DNA of 64,000 bases from PALSA-505 sp963699015 (GCA_963699015.1 CAVOSX010000001.1:186001-250000); one strand, 5' to 3'; counted from the stretch's first letter, positions 1 through 9,291 are shown. The notes: generated by a model from the sequence alone, not told the origin. Made by a program: numbers and translations.

Positions 1-180
1 CTGGTGCCGGTGCTGCGCGAGATGATCGCCCGACCCGACACCCCGCTGGGCGATCAGGCCAAGGAGCGCATCGTCGGCCAGCTGGATTTCGCGGCCGAGC
101 GGTTCACCGCGATCCGGTCGGCGGTTCCGCGCGAGCCGGCGGCCTCGCGCCCGGCAGGGGCACCGGGCGAGGACCGCTAG
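1..180 (+). CDS. C-terminal end of an unidentified protein (partial)
   Basis: The first reading frame is open from base 1 to a TAG at 178-180, giving the last 59 residues of a protein that starts outside the window. The visible part has a helical stretch with alternating charged and hydrophobic residues (DQAKERIVGQLDFAAERF) and then a Pro/Ala/Arg-rich tail that is probably disordered. Codon use fits a GC-rich actinomycete gene. I do not recognise the family and assign no function. Confidence 0.5.
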   Translation: MVPVLREMIARPDTPLGDQAKERIVGQLDFAAERFTAIRSAVPREPAASRPAGAPGEDR

Positions 181-371
181 GCTCAGCGAGGTGGCCGGCG
201 GCGTCGCCGGGGGTATGCGGCCAGGGCGCGGGAGGGGCTTGGTATGGCGTTCGGCTATCCTTCTCGCCCGGGGCACGCCGGGACGGGGCATGGAGCGATG
301 CTCCTGTCGCAGGCAAACCGCGTCTTTGATCTTCTTCGGGGCTTGCGCCCAGGCTTGGTCAGGATGGTTCC

Positions 372-1946
372 GTGACAAAGACCGCCGTGCTGGCCGTGAT
401 GGCTCTCGCCTTGACTATTGCTGCGCCGCAGGTGCCCGCATCGGCTGCGGCCGCGGGCAGCACCCGGGTGCTGTATGTCGCCCCGGGTGGTTCGGACACC
501 TCAAATTCGTGTGCCGTGGCGTCGTCGCCGTGCGCCACGATCGGCCACGCCGTGGCGGAGGCCGCGGCTGATGACGTGATTGACGTGGCCCCCGGCAGGT
601 ACCTCGAACACGGCATCGTCCTGGCCGTCTCGGTGACGATCGAGGGTTCAGGCGCCGCCTCGACGATCATCGATGCCGGGCATCAGGGCCAGGCCATACT
701 GGTGCAACCGGGAGCGACCGTGGCCCTCGACCGGCTCACCGTCGCCAACGGCCACACGTCTGGCCACGCCGGCGCGGTTGAGAACAGCGGGACGCTCAGC
801 CTCATTCATGACCGGTTCGCCGGCAACCATGCCACCGATCCCGGCGGTGCGATCGTCAACTACGCGAGGATCACGGCGATGGTCGGCGACACGTTCACGG
901 CCAACCGGTCGGCGAGCTATGGCGGTGCGATCGAGAACTTCGGCACGATCGTTGGAGCCGCGGACGACGCCTTCGCCGGCAACATCGCGAACATCGGCGA
1001 CGGCGCCGTCGGGAACCAGGGCACGATCACGTCGCTGGACGGCAGCTCGTTCACCGCCAATGGCGCCGGGTACGCCGGCGCCCTGGACAACAGTGGTTCG
1101 ATCGGCGATCTCAGCCAGGACACCTTCTGGCGCAACGACGTCGCCGGCTACGGCGGCGCCATCGTCAACGTGCTCGGCGGCGCGATCTCGAAGCTCACCA
1201 ACGACACGCTCGCCTACAACTCGGTTTCGGACAGCCTGGGCCAGGGCGGGGCCATCGAGCAGGACGGTGAGGCGACGATCGGGCTGCTGGCAAACGACAC
1301 GATCGTTCACAACCACGCCACGATCGGCGGCGGCATCGACAACGAGTCCTCGACCGTGCGGTCGGCCACCGGCGTGATCATCGCTTTCAACACGGGCACG
1401 CAGGGCGCCAACTGCGACAACTTCCAAGCGCGCCTGGTCGACACCGGCTACAACCTGGAAACTGACACCGCCGCGTCCTGCGGGTTCAGCGCGCGAGCCC
1501 ACGACCTCGTAGGAGTGAACCCGCGGCTGCGGTCGCTCGGCGACTACGGCGGCCCGACGTTGACCGCGCCGCCAGCACCGTCGAGCATCATCGTCACCGG
1601 CAGCCCGACGGCGCCTTGCGCCGTCGGCGTCGACCAGCGCGGAGTGCCGCGCCCCCAGCCACCCGGCGGCGAGTGTGACATCGGCGCTGTCCAGTTCGCA
1701 CCGCCCGCACCCGCATCGTTGTCCCCGGCGGCGGGAGCGCCCAGCGGAGGCACCCGCGTTCACCTCGTCGGCAGCGGCTTTACCCTCAGCACGCAGGTCA
1801 TGTTCGGGCACACTCCAGCGAGGTTCTGGGTGTCCGGCGACTCAAGCATCACGGCGATATCCCCGCCGGGACATGGCAGCGAACCGGTGCGAGTCGTCAA
1901 CCCAGACGGCCGTTCTGTCAGCGTGCTGCGGTTCACCTACACCTGA
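372..1946 (+). CDS. Secreted right-handed beta-helix protein with C-terminal IPT/TIG domain
   Basis: This 524-residue protein starts at GTG 372 and has a signal peptide (MTKTAVLAVMALALTIAAP, ending near ASA at 25). Residues 32-90 look like the DUF1565-type opening of a parallel beta-helix (YVAPGGSDTSNSC, CATIGHAV). Residues 100-350 hold repeated short rungs with N/G turns (GGAIVN, GGAIEN, GGGIDN), as in polymorphic outer-membrane-type or choice-of-anchor Q proteins. The last 85 residues form an IPT/TIG immunoglobulin-like fold (SLSPAAGAPSGGTRVHLVGSGF). No transmembrane anchor or sorting signal is visible, so it is probably released. No catalytic residues are evident. A carbohydrate- or surface-binding role is inference only. 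Confidence 0.8.
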   Translation: MTKTAVLAVMALALTIAAPQVPASAAAAGSTRVLYVAPGGSDTSNSCAVASSPCATIGHAVAEAAADDVIDVAPGRYLEHGIVLAVSVTIEGSGAASTIIDAGHQGQAILVQPGATVALDRLTVANGHTSGHAGAVENSGTLSLIHDRFAGNHATDPGGAIVNYARITAMVGDTFTANRSASYGGAIENFGTIVGAADDAFAGNIANIGDGAVGNQGTITSLDGSSFTANGAGYAGALDNSGSIGDLSQDTFWRNDVAGYGGAIVNVLGGAISKLTNDTLAYNSVSDSLGQGGAIEQDGEATIGLLANDTIVHNHATIGGGIDNESSTVRSATGVIIAFNTGTQGANCDNFQARLVDTGYNLETDTAASCGFSARAHDLVGVNPRLRSLGDYGGPTLTAPPAPSSIIVTGSPTAPCAVGVDQRGVPRPQPPGGECDIGAVQFAPPAPASLSPAAGAPSGGTRVHLVGSGFTLSTQVMFGHTPARFWVSGDSSITAISPPGHGSEPVRVVNPDGRSVSVLRFTYT

Positions 1947-1988
1947 CCCGCCGCGACGCAGACAGAGGCTGGCGGAGAAAGGGAAGCG

Positions 1989-2228
1989 ATGGATCTGGAA
2001 GAAGTACTGGCCAAGATTGTCGAGCTAGGCCGCGAAGAGCTGCATATTGTCCGCAAGCGGGCGGAGGAGAAAACCGCGGCGCGCGATCACGGGCGTGACT
2101 TTGATGAGATGCTGAGCGCCGCCGACCGGCTGGATCACCACGCGCACCTGCTGCGCAGGCTTCACGACGGCGAATTCGGCCAGCGATGGCGTCACGAGAG
2201 CGCGCAGGATGCGGCTGGCGGTTCCTGA
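1989..2228 (+). CDS. Small hypothetical helical protein
   Basis: A 79-residue ORF starts at ATG 1989 with a purine-rich ribosome binding site (GGAGAAAGGGA) just upstream. The protein is almost entirely charged and helical (EEVLAKIVELGREELHIVRKRAEE), suggesting a coiled coil. It has no membrane segment and no cysteines. It lies 42 bases after the beta-helix gene on the same strand and could be cotranscribed. I recognise no family. Confidence 0.55.
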   Translation: MDLEEVLAKIVELGREELHIVRKRAEEKTAARDHGRDFDEMLSAADRLDHHAHLLRRLHDGEFGQRWRHESAQDAAGGS

Positions 2229-2340
2229 CCCGTACGCCCCGTGCCAGTGCCTGGCGGCATGCGGCAACGACAGCCCGCAAACCGCTCGTATTCCGCGAGC
2301 CGTTCCACGACTCCGGGCTGGTAGCCCGAGTTCTCGCAGG

Positions 2341-2412
2341 TGGGGCGCCAGGGGGTCGAACCCTGAACCCACGGGTTAAAAGCCCGCTGCTCTGCCATTG
2401 AGCTAACGCCCC
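2341..2412 (-). tRNA. tRNA-Lys (anticodon TTT)
   Basis: The reverse strand folds as a complete 72-base tRNA. The acceptor stem pairs GGGGCGT with GCGCCCC. The anticodon loop is CTTTTAA, giving anticodon TTT. The T-arm contains GGTTCGAACCC-type pairing, and the discriminator base is A. CCA is not encoded. Confidence 0.93.
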
Positions 2413-2485
2413 GGAGAACGCCGGCGCGACGACACCTCCGCGCAGGAAGCGTACCCCTTCGCGGCAGAAGGCCGGCCGGCCCGGG

Positions 2486-3652
2486 TTAGCGGTAGGCGGC
2501 CAGGCCGGTGATCGCCTGGCCGAGGGCGAGCGCGTGGATTTCCTCCGTGCCCTCGTAGGTGAGCACGGACTCCAGGTTGGCGGCGTGCCTGATCACCGGG
2601 TACTCCAGCGTCACGCCGTTCGCGCCGAGGATGGTCCGCGCCTGCCGGGCGATCTCGATGGCCGCCCGGACGTTGGCCATCTTGCCCAGGCTGACCTGCG
2701 TCGGCGTTATGGAGCCTGCCTCCTTGAGCCGGCCCAGGTGCAGGGCCAGCAACTGGGCCCGGGACAGGTCGGCCAGCATCCAGGCCAGTTTGGACTGGGT
2801 GAGCTGGAAACCCCCGATAGGCTGGCCGAACTGCTCGCGGGTCCGGGAGTATTCGGCGGCGGCCTCGAAGCAGGTCCGGGCCGCCCCGGTGACCCCCCAG
2901 ACGATGCCGAACCGGGCCTCGCTCAGGCAAGACAGCGGGCCCTTCAGCCCGGTCACGCCGGGCAGCATGGCGTCACCGGGCAGCTTGACCTCGTCGAAGT
3001 GCAGCTCGGAGGTGACCGAGGCGCGCAGCGAGAGCTTCTTGTGGATGTTGCTGGCGGTGAAGCCGCGCGCCCCTCGGGGCACGAGGAAGCCCCGTATTCC
3101 CTGCTCGGTGGCCGCCCAGACCACCGCGATGTCCGCCACGGACCCATTGGTGATCCACATCTTGGTGCCGGAGAGGGTCCAGCCGGAGCCGTTCTGTATG
3201 GCCTTGGTCTTCATGCTCCCGGGGTCGCTGCCCTGGTCGGGCTCGGTGAGCCCGAAACACCCCACGGCGTCGCCCGCCGCCATCCGCGGCAGCCACTCCT
3301 GCTTCTGCTCCTCGGAGCCGTACCGCCAGATCGGGTACATGGCCAGCGAGCCCTGCACGGACACCAGGCTGCGCAGCCCGGAGTCGCAGGCCTCGAGTTC
3401 GCGGCAGGCGACACCGTAGGCCACCGCTCCCAGGCCGGCGCAGCCGTACCCGGTCAGGTGCATGCCGAGCATGCCGAGCTTGCCCAGCTCGGGGGCGAGC
3501 TCGCGGGGCAGCGTGCCGGCCTCGAACCAGTCCGCGACGTACGGTGCGGCCCGCTCCGCGGCGAAGTCGCGTACCGTATCCCGGACCAGGCGCTCCTCCT
3601 CGGTCAGCTGATCTTCGATGCGGAGCAGGTCCGCGCCCTCGTTCGGCGGCAT
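2486..3652 (-). CDS. gcdH: Glutaryl-CoA dehydrogenase (acyl-CoA dehydrogenase family)
   Basis: This 388-residue FAD enzyme probably oxidises and decarboxylates glutaryl-CoA to crotonyl-CoA in lysine/tryptophan catabolism. The order is helical N-domain (about 15-130), beta domain (130-235) with the FAD/substrate motif GCFGLTEPDQGSDPG, and helical C-domain (240-388). The catalytic glutamate sits in TYEGTEEIHALALG. The substrate arginine typical of glutaryl-CoA dehydrogenases is present in GLRSLVSVQGSLAMYPI. Length and both signatures match GcdH better than other acyl-CoA dehydrogenases. The ATG at 3652 follows AGAGAGGA. The gene stands alone, divergent from the PspC gene. Assignment rests on family motifs; another short branched-chain substrate is less likely. 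Confidence 0.88.
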   Translation of the reverse strand: MPPNEGADLLRIEDQLTEEERLVRDTVRDFAAERAAPYVADWFEAGTLPRELAPELGKLGMLGMHLTGYGCAGLGAVAYGVACRELEACDSGLRSLVSVQGSLAMYPIWRYGSEEQKQEWLPRMAAGDAVGCFGLTEPDQGSDPGSMKTKAIQNGSGWTLSGTKMWITNGSVADIAVVWAATEQGIRGFLVPRGARGFTASNIHKKLSLRASVTSELHFDEVKLPGDAMLPGVTGLKGPLSCLSEARFGIVWGVTGAARTCFEAAAEYSRTREQFGQPIGGFQLTQSKLAWMLADLSRAQLLALHLGRLKEAGSITPTQVSLGKMANVRAAIEIARQARTILGANGVTLEYPVIRHAANLESVLTYEGTEEIHALALGQAITGLAAYR

Positions 3653-3745
3653 TGGTGTTCCTCTCTGTGGCGGGCGTGCCTGCGCTCAGGGTACGCAGGG
3701 ATCGCCCGGAGTGAGGACCCCGGCCGGGAGGGGCATGATCGGACC

Positions 3746-3994
3746 ATGAACACAAGCAACGGAACCAAGCGGCTGTACCGCAAGCCGGAGGGCCGGATCG
3801 TGGCCGGGGTCTGCACCGGCCTGGCCGCCTACCTCGGCGTCGATGTCACCATCGTCCGGCTGGTGTTCGCGGCTCTGGCGGTCTTCGGCGGCGCGGGCGT
3901 CCTGCTGTACGTGATCGCCTGGGCGGTGGTGCCGGAACAGGGCGAGAAGGCTTCGATCGTGGAGGAATTCGTGAACAAGAACCGAGGCGGCTAG
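3746..3994 (+). CDS. PspC-domain small membrane protein
   Basis: An 82-residue protein reads from ATG 3746. It has the PspC pattern: a basic N-terminus RLYRKPEGRIVAGVCTGLA, then GVDVTIVRLVFAALAVFGGAG and one clear transmembrane helix ending in YVIAWAVVPE. PspC proteins belong to phage-shock or envelope-stress systems and sit in the cytoplasmic membrane. The antisense strand of gcdH is open in the same frame, so a naive ORF would begin 1.2 kb too early. The ATG at 3746 is preferred because the PspC fold begins there. It converges on the MFS gene with 4 bases between stops. Confidence 0.8.
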   Translation: MNTSNGTKRLYRKPEGRIVAGVCTGLAAYLGVDVTIVRLVFAALAVFGGAGVLLYVIAWAVVPEQGEKASIVEEFVNKNRGG

Positions 3995-3998
3995 CCCG

Positions 3999-5564
3999 TC
4001 ACGACGATTCTTCCGAACGGGCCTGCGGGCCGGCCATCAGCTCGGCGCGCCGGCTTGTCCACCCCAATGCCAGCAGCGTGGCCGACACGAGGCCGAGCAG
4101 CCCGGACAGGGCCACCACCAGCTGCGGCCCGATGGCCTGCGCGGCCGCCCCGCCGATCAGGATGCCGAGGCCCTGGGCGGCGAGCAGCCCGGACTGGGCC
4201 AGGCCGAAGGCCCGCGCCCGGCCCGAGCCGGGCAAGCTCTGCACGAACGCGGCCGCCGCGACAATCTGGAAGGCGCCGCCGATGCCGGACAGCAACCAGA
4301 GCACGAGCACCGCCCATAGCGGCGGATGCGCCGCGCTGACGATGAGCGGCGCACAGGACAGCATGGCCATCCAGCCCATGAGCCGCAGCCGGGTCGCCGG
4401 GGCCACCAGCCGGCTGAGGGTGAAGGCGCCGATCACCGTGCCTGCCGGCATGGCCGCCATCAGCAGGCCGATATCGAACGTGCTGCCGTGCAGCGCGTGA
4501 GCATAAGGCGCGGCCAGCCCCTCGGGCAGCACGTAGAAGCCGGCCAGCCAGCCGAACAGCACCAGCGACCGGAGCAGCGGATTGCGGAAGACGAGCGCCG
4601 CGCCGTCGCGGGTGACCTGCCAGAGCGAGGGGCGCCGCGGGTGCGCGCGGTGCGGCGCAGGACGATGCTTGACCCAGTTGGCGACGATCAGCGCGGAAAC
4701 CAGGAAGGACAGGGCGTCGAGGGCGAGCGTCCGGTTCGGGTTGAGCGCAGCCACGAAGGCGGCGCCGGCCACGAAGCCGAGGATCTGGCTCGCCTGGTAG
4801 GTGATGTTCCCGATCGCCGAGCCGAGAACGAACTTGTCACCCGGCAGTACGTCGGGCAGCATCGCCGAGCGCGCCGACGAGAACGGCGGGCCGAGCAGCA
4901 CGGTGCACGAGAGCAAGACGCAGAGCACAGCGAACGGGGTCCCGGGTATCGCCATGCACGCGACCAGGCCCGCCCGGATCAGGTCGCAGCCGATCATGAT
5001 GCGCCGGCGCGGGAACAGGTCGGCCAGGCCGGACAGCAGCGGCCCGCCGACGATCGGGGGCAGGTAGGTCAGCGCGTACGCCAGCGCGGTGAGAAACGCG
5101 GATCCGGTCCGTTCGAAGACCAGGATCGCGATCGCGACCTGGGCAAACTGGTCGCCGACGTAGGACAGTACCTGGGCAAGCCAGAGCGCACGGAACTCGC
5201 CGACGCGGAATACTTCGCCGTAGGACGCCTGCCGCTCCAGCGGCTGCCAGCGCCGTCGGCCGTTCGGCCGCCCGGGCGGGCCGGCGGACGGGTGAGCGGG
5301 CTGCGTGCCGGGCAGCGGCGTACCTGGTGACGTGGTGGCGTGCCCGGGTCTGCCGCGGGCCAGGACGCCCGATGCGGCTACATCGTATTGATCCGAGGCT
5401 GGTGCCGGGATGCCGATGGCACGCTGCGGCTGCGCCGGCCGTCCGTGGCCCTGCGAGCGCCCGCTTTCCCTCGGGGCGCGCTGCGCGACTTCGTGCGGCA
5501 TCCCTCTGGGCTCTTCGTCTTGTGGCACCTGGCGCCCTAAACGAGCTCCTGGAGGCCGCGGCAT
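3999..5564 (-). CDS. MFS transporter (DHA3/MefA-like)
   Basis: This is a polytopic permease of up to 521 residues. The MFS core begins near residue 118 (YGEVFRVGEFRALWLAQVL) and carries about 12 transmembrane helices. It includes the A-motif region GLADLFPRRRIMIGCDLIRAG typical of the MFS_3 / macrolide-efflux-like group, so export of a drug-like compound is likely but the substrate is unknown. The first ~110 residues are Pro/Gly/Arg-rich and hydrophilic, unlike MFS N-termini, so the true start is probably downstream of 5564. No better ATG or GTG with a convincing ribosome binding site was found. Confidence 0.75.
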   Translation of the reverse strand: MPRPPGARLGRQVPQDEEPRGMPHEVAQRAPRESGRSQGHGRPAQPQRAIGIPAPASDQYDVAASGVLARGRPGHATTSPGTPLPGTQPAHPSAGPPGRPNGRRRWQPLERQASYGEVFRVGEFRALWLAQVLSYVGDQFAQVAIAILVFERTGSAFLTALAYALTYLPPIVGGPLLSGLADLFPRRRIMIGCDLIRAGLVACMAIPGTPFAVLCVLLSCTVLLGPPFSSARSAMLPDVLPGDKFVLGSAIGNITYQASQILGFVAGAAFVAALNPNRTLALDALSFLVSALIVANWVKHRPAPHRAHPRRPSLWQVTRDGAALVFRNPLLRSLVLFGWLAGFYVLPEGLAAPYAHALHGSTFDIGLLMAAMPAGTVIGAFTLSRLVAPATRLRLMGWMAMLSCAPLIVSAAHPPLWAVLVLWLLSGIGGAFQIVAAAAFVQSLPGSGRARAFGLAQSGLLAAQGLGILIGGAAAQAIGPQLVVALSGLLGLVSATLLALGWTSRRAELMAGPQARSEESS

Positions 5565-5892
5565 CGTTGACGTGGCGTGATCCTGGCGTTGTGGCTCATC
5601 GACGGGCTCCCGCTGGGGATCTCCCTCTCACTGTCGGGATGCGGTCGGCGTTACCCTAAGTAATCACCCGGTGTCATGTGATGTTCTGCGCATGGTGCCT
5701 ACCGTCTCGGATTACTCACCGCTTCGCAAGAGGCCAGCAAGTGATCATCTTGCCTCAGGACGCTACATTGCGCTACCTTCTGGTCGCTAACCGGGGTCAT
5801 GGGTCGCGCTTTGCCGTGGGCAGTCATCCTCCCCTATGCTGGGACGGTTCCCGACGGCGGGCGCCAGGGGTGACAGCGGACAGACCGCCGGA
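5565..5892. other. Intergenic region upstream of the tRNA cluster
   Basis: Apart from the candidate tRNA promoter annotated separately, I see no gene here. Short ORFs crossing it have no supported start and poor codon use. Confidence 0.5.
5811..5840 (+). promoter_or_regulatory. Candidate sigma70-type promoter for the tRNA cluster
   Basis: TTGCCG at 5811-5816 and TATGCT at 5835-5840 are separated by 18 bases. They lie about 50 bases upstream of the first tRNA, a usual arrangement for tRNA operons in actinomycetes. The call rests on motif similarity only. Confidence 0.35.
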
Positions 5893-5965
5893 GCCCCCAT
5901 CGTCTAGTGGCCTAGGACACCGCCCTTTCAAGGCGGCGGCACGGGTTCGAATCCCGTTGGGGGCA
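5893..5965 (+). tRNA. tRNA-Glu (anticodon TTC)
   Basis: A 73-base cloverleaf has acceptor GCCCCCA pairing with TGGGGGC. The anticodon stem CCGCC/GGCGG frames loop CTTTCAA, and the T-loop is GGTTCGAATCC. The discriminator is A. It is first of a three-tRNA cluster. Confidence 0.95.
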
Positions 5966-5991
5966 CGGTCGCCGGCCCGTCGGTGACGCAA

Positions 5992-6066
5992 GGTCCTGTA
6001 GAGCAGCTCGGAGTGCTCGCCACCCTGTCAAGGTGGAGGTCGCGGGTTCAAATCCCGTCAGGACCG
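5992..6066 (+). tRNA. tRNA-Asp (anticodon GTC)
   Basis: A 75-base tRNA has acceptor GGTCCTG pairing with CAGGACC and discriminator G. The anticodon stem CCACC/GGTGG frames loop CTGTCAA. It lies 26 bases after tRNA-Glu. Confidence 0.95.
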
Positions 6067-6130
6067 CCGGGACAGCTGGCGCATCCTCGCTCGCCGAGGG
6101 TCCGTCGTCGGCGATAGTCAGTCCCGCCGA

Positions 6131-6207
6131 GGTCAGGTAGCTCAGTCGGTATGAGCGTCCGCCTGAAAAGCGGAAGGTCGGCAGTTCGATCCTGCCCCTG
6201 ACCACCA
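6131..6207 (+). tRNA. tRNA-Phe (anticodon GAA), carries the AICE attachment site
   Basis: The acceptor GGTCAGG pairs with CCTGACC. The anticodon loop is CTGAAAA (GAA), and CCA is encoded at 6205-6207. The integrase gene begins 36 bases beyond the CCA, the standard arrangement when an integrative element has recombined at the tRNA 3' half and rebuilt the gene. The matching degenerate copy lies at 34746-34793. Confidence 0.95.
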
Positions 6208-6243
6208 CTCTGACCAGGGCAAATGCTGAATCGATCATCTCTG

Positions 6244-7464
6244 CTACCCCGGCTTGCTAACGGATTTGCTAACAGTAGCCTTGACGGCCTGAGCGAAAAC
6301 ATCCCCGACGCCGAGCGCGTGCTCGCGCAGCACATGGGAGTAGACCCGCAACGTCACCGCAGGGTCGGCGTGGCCGAGCCGGGCGGCCACGACGTGCACC
6401 GGGACCCCGGCGAGAAGCAACGTGGTCGCGTGCAGATGGCGCAGATCATGCAGGCGGGCATGGGGGAGCGCCTGAGCAGGCGCAGCGACCTTCTTGTTGT
6501 ATTGGCTGATCAGCTTCTTCATCAGCGCGGTCACGGTGTCGGGGTAGAGCGGCTCACCCCACTTCGTGGTGAAGACCAGGCCGCCATTGCCGGTCCAGGC
6601 CGATCCGGCAACCAGCCGTTCTTCTGCCTGGTGACGCCGGTGTTCCCGCATGATCGCGACGGTTTCCCTGTCCATGCTGACTACGCGCGATCGGCCGCCC
6701 TTGGTGGTTCCTTCCACCCGCTGGCCGCGCACAACGGCGGTTGACCCGCCGAAAGTAACCTCCGCGACTTCCAGATCCACGGCCTTCCAGCGGAGGTACA
6801 GCAATTCCCCGCGGCGAGCGCCGGTGTAGGCGGCGAGCCGGTAGAAGGCAAACAGCCGATGGGACCGCGCAGCAGTGAGGAAGCAGTCCAGCTGCTCGAC
6901 GGTCCAGACCCGGGTCGGCTCGACACCGCGACTTCGGGGGCGCTTCGATGCTTCGGCCGGATTGACGGCGAGCAACTGGTCAACGTCAACGGCATCGGCC
7001 AGGGCCTTGCGCAGGGTGCGATGGATATGAGAAATGGTCCAGACAGACAATGGCTGACCCTCGCGGCCACCGTGCTCGGCCAGGTCGCGGTACAGCTTGG
7101 AGATCACCGCCGGGCGCAGGGCTTGCAGCCGCATCCGCCCGATGCGAGGCACGATGTAGTGATCGATGTCGTGCCGGTAGCCAGCCAGAGTCTTGGGCTT
7201 CACGGTCGCGGCGTGCGTCTCCAGCCATTCGGCCAGATAACCCGCGACGGTCGAGGTGGACCGGTTGACATATGCTCCGCGGCGGGCAAGGACGCGAGCC
7301 TGATCCCGGGCCGCCTTGGCATCTTGCTCGGTTTCAAAGCCGCCAACCCACTTGGGCTTGGTCACGCCGGTGGCAGGATCGGGCACCCGGATCACGTAGG
7401 ACCAGGACCCGCCGCGCCTGATCACACCGTCACGAAGCCGCGGCATCAGCGGACACCTCCTCAT
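6244..7464 (-). CDS. int: Tyrosine-recombinase integrase of the AICE
   Basis: This 406-residue site-specific recombinase inserts and excises the element at tRNA-Phe. It has an N-terminal AP2-like arm-binding region (about 8-60), a SAM-like core-binding domain (75-170) and a catalytic domain (185-390). All catalytic residues are visible: Arg in TGARRGEL, Lys in GTTKGGRS, HDLRH, His in LGHAD and the nucleophile Tyr in RVYSH. The gene overlaps the end of xis. A start at the internal ATG 7446 (MPRLRDGV) would reduce the overlap and is equally plausible. It is intact, so mobility of the core is conceivable. Confidence 0.93.
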   Translation of the reverse strand: MRRCPLMPRLRDGVIRRGGSWSYVIRVPDPATGVTKPKWVGGFETEQDAKAARDQARVLARRGAYVNRSTSTVAGYLAEWLETHAATVKPKTLAGYRHDIDHYIVPRIGRMRLQALRPAVISKLYRDLAEHGGREGQPLSVWTISHIHRTLRKALADAVDVDQLLAVNPAEASKRPRSRGVEPTRVWTVEQLDCFLTAARSHRLFAFYRLAAYTGARRGELLYLRWKAVDLEVAEVTFGGSTAVVRGQRVEGTTKGGRSRVVSMDRETVAIMREHRRHQAEERLVAGSAWTGNGGLVFTTKWGEPLYPDTVTALMKKLISQYNKKVAAPAQALPHARLHDLRHLHATTLLLAGVPVHVVAARLGHADPAVTLRVYSHVLREHALGVGDVFAQAVKATVSKSVSKPG

Positions 7465-7630
7465 CGAGCAAGCCAGCGACGTAGTCCTCGATCGCGCCGA
7501 TTGGCACGCGACGAGACCCGTTGACGCGGACCGACCGGACCACGCCAGCCGCGAACAGCTCGTACAGCTTGCTACGAGAGATCGCCAGCGCGGCAGCGGC
7601 TTCGGGAACAGTCAGAAGCATCTTCCTCAT
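7430..7630 (-). CDS. xis: Excisionase-type helix-turn-helix protein
   Basis: A 66-residue protein of the MerR-like/HTH_17 class has LTVPEAAAALAISRSKLYELFAAG, then a wing with SVRVNGSRRVPIGAIEDYVAGL. Such proteins bend DNA at attachment sites and direct the integrase towards excision. It overlaps int, a common AICE arrangement that keeps the two coupled. Confidence 0.85.
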   Translation of the reverse strand: MRKMLLTVPEAAAALAISRSKLYELFAAGVVRSVRVNGSRRVPIGAIEDYVAGLLDEEVSADAAAS

Positions 7631-7648
7631 GGAGCATCCTCCCTTCTC

Positions 7649-9105
7649 TCAGCTAGTGCAGGCCAGTTCCTCGCGGGCGATGCGCCGGTGCTCGCGGGCT
7701 CGTGCTGCGGCGGACAGGGCCAGGAGCGCGTCGCCGGTGGTGCGCCAGCCGCGTCCGGCCCATTCCAGCTCGGTTTCGGTGATGACGGTCTGTGTCCTGG
7801 TAGAGGTGGAGCTGGGGTGCTGGCGGCGGTGCCAGTCCCGGCGGGCGGTGCGGAGGGCGCGCATGGTGGTGGAGTAGCGGCGGCTCTTGGTGGCGAAGTG
7901 GCCGCGGTAGCCGAGCATGTGCGCCCACCGGCGCAGCGCCTTGAAGTCCTCGTGCGAGTGCGCGCCGACCCGCAGGCAGGCGCGGATCAGCCGTCCCTGA
8001 TGCGTGCTGGAGGTCGCATAGGCCGTGGCGTTGTCGGCGGTGATCCGGCCGGGCGGCACGCCGACCGGCTCGGTGGACTTGGTCGCGTACTTGGCCAGGT
8101 ACGAGGCGACCGCGACATCGCTGATCTGGCCGCCGCCGGTGAGGCGGACGACGCGCGGGTCGACCTGGTCGCCCCAGGTGATGTCCCAGCCGTTCGGCTT
8201 CATCGGGTGCGGGACGGTGGCGAACCAGGCCTTGTCGGCGACCTGGCGGATCAGGTCGGCGAGCAGCTCGGCGGTGATCGCCGGGTGCGGCGGGACGGTG
8301 CGCTCGGGGTGGACCGGGTCGATGCCGTCGAGGCGGAAGATGGCGTGGAAGTGGATCAGCCCGCGGCGCTGGAACTCGGCCACCTTGGCATACGACAGCT
8401 TGACCCGGACGCCGTGCTTCTTGGCCACCTTGGCGAGCTGGCGGCGCAAGGTGATGATGGTGCGCCGCCACAGCTCGGAGGCGTGCGCGTTCCAGACCAC
8501 GGCGCCGTTGTAGTCGTAGCAGTCCGGGCAGAACGGCCGTCCCAGGCAGGCGTCGGTTTCCTTGTGCCGCTGGCCGCAGGAGATCCTGCGTGCCGTGCGG
8601 GCAGTAGCTGGCCTTGCGCCGGGGCCTGCACCGGGCGATCTTCCCGCCGGGCAGCTCGACCCGGGTGTGGACCGGGCCGAAGGAGGGGGCGGTGAAGGTG
8701 GCGAACACGCACGGGTGGATCGAGACCGACTCGGGCATGCCCTTGCCGCCGGCCAGCCCGGCGCGGATCAGCTGGTAGGTGTCGGCCCGGTAGGTCTCGG
8801 CGCAGGGCGGGCAGACCGAGGCGCGGCGGTCCCCGCACGGCAGGTAGATCACGCCGTCCGGGGTGTCGTTCGTGTCGAGGGCGTGCACGACTTCGCCGGT
8901 AGCCGAGTCGATGTCGCGGATGGTGCCGCGCAGCCGGATCGGCCGGACGCATCCTCCGGCGGCGAGTGTGCCGTTGAGCCATTGCGTGGTAGTCATCGCG
9001 GGCGGCGCGGTCGAGCAGCTCGTCGTGGAGTGTCCGGGTGCTCGCCCCGGTCCCCGTGCCCGGGTCGGTGAGGACGGGGATCAGGGTCAGCGCCGGGTCG
9101 CTCAT
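7649..9105 (-). pseudogene. RepSA-like replication initiator, frameshifted
   Basis: Three frames together rebuild a rolling-circle-type AICE initiator. The N-terminus MSDPALTLIPVLTDPG starts at ATG 9105 after GAGGAG. The middle part (CGDRRASVCPPCAETYRADTYQL, SYCPHGT) is in a second frame. The large C-terminal part is open from about 8600 to 7649 and includes FCPDCYDYNGAVVW, GLIHFHAIFRLDG and SYLAKYATKSTE. CxxC pairs and the HxH metal motif (HFHAIF) are typical of RepSA. Shifts lie near 8970 and 8590. Full length would be about 480 residues, normal for the family. It is a pseudogene as written; sequencing error is possible because every conserved block survives. Confidence 0.8.
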
Positions 9106-9126
9106 GCCGCCGGGCTCCTCATGCTG

Positions 9127-9291
9127 TCAGCTGCCAGCCTGGCCGGGGTTGTAGGTGAGGACGCGCCAGGTGATCTGGCAGTCCTGGCAGTGGTAGCCGT
9201 ACTCCTCCCGGCCGCCGAGGATGACCGCGTAGGGGAGGACCTGGTAGCTGCCGCAGGCCGGGCAGCAGTCCCCGTCGTACCGGCCGGTCAT
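9127..9291 (-). CDS. Small zinc-ribbon protein of the AICE
   Basis: A 54-residue protein has two cysteine pairs, CCPACGSYQ and HCQDCQITW, the spacing of a zinc ribbon. Its ATG at 9291 overlaps the TGA of traB (ATGA), and its stop lies 21 bases before rep, so it is translationally coupled in the transfer/replication operon. pSAM2-like elements carry a small ORF in this position; its function is not known to me. Confidence 0.65.
   Translation of the reverse strand: MTGRYDGDCCPACGSYQVLPYAVILGGREEYGYHCQDCQITWRVLTYNPGQAGS

Noticed and set aside
2534..3994. A 486-residue rightward ORF covering the gcdH region and the PspC gene
   Set aside because: Its first 400 residues are antisense to gcdH, which has full catalytic motifs; only the last 82 residues, the PspC protein, are real.
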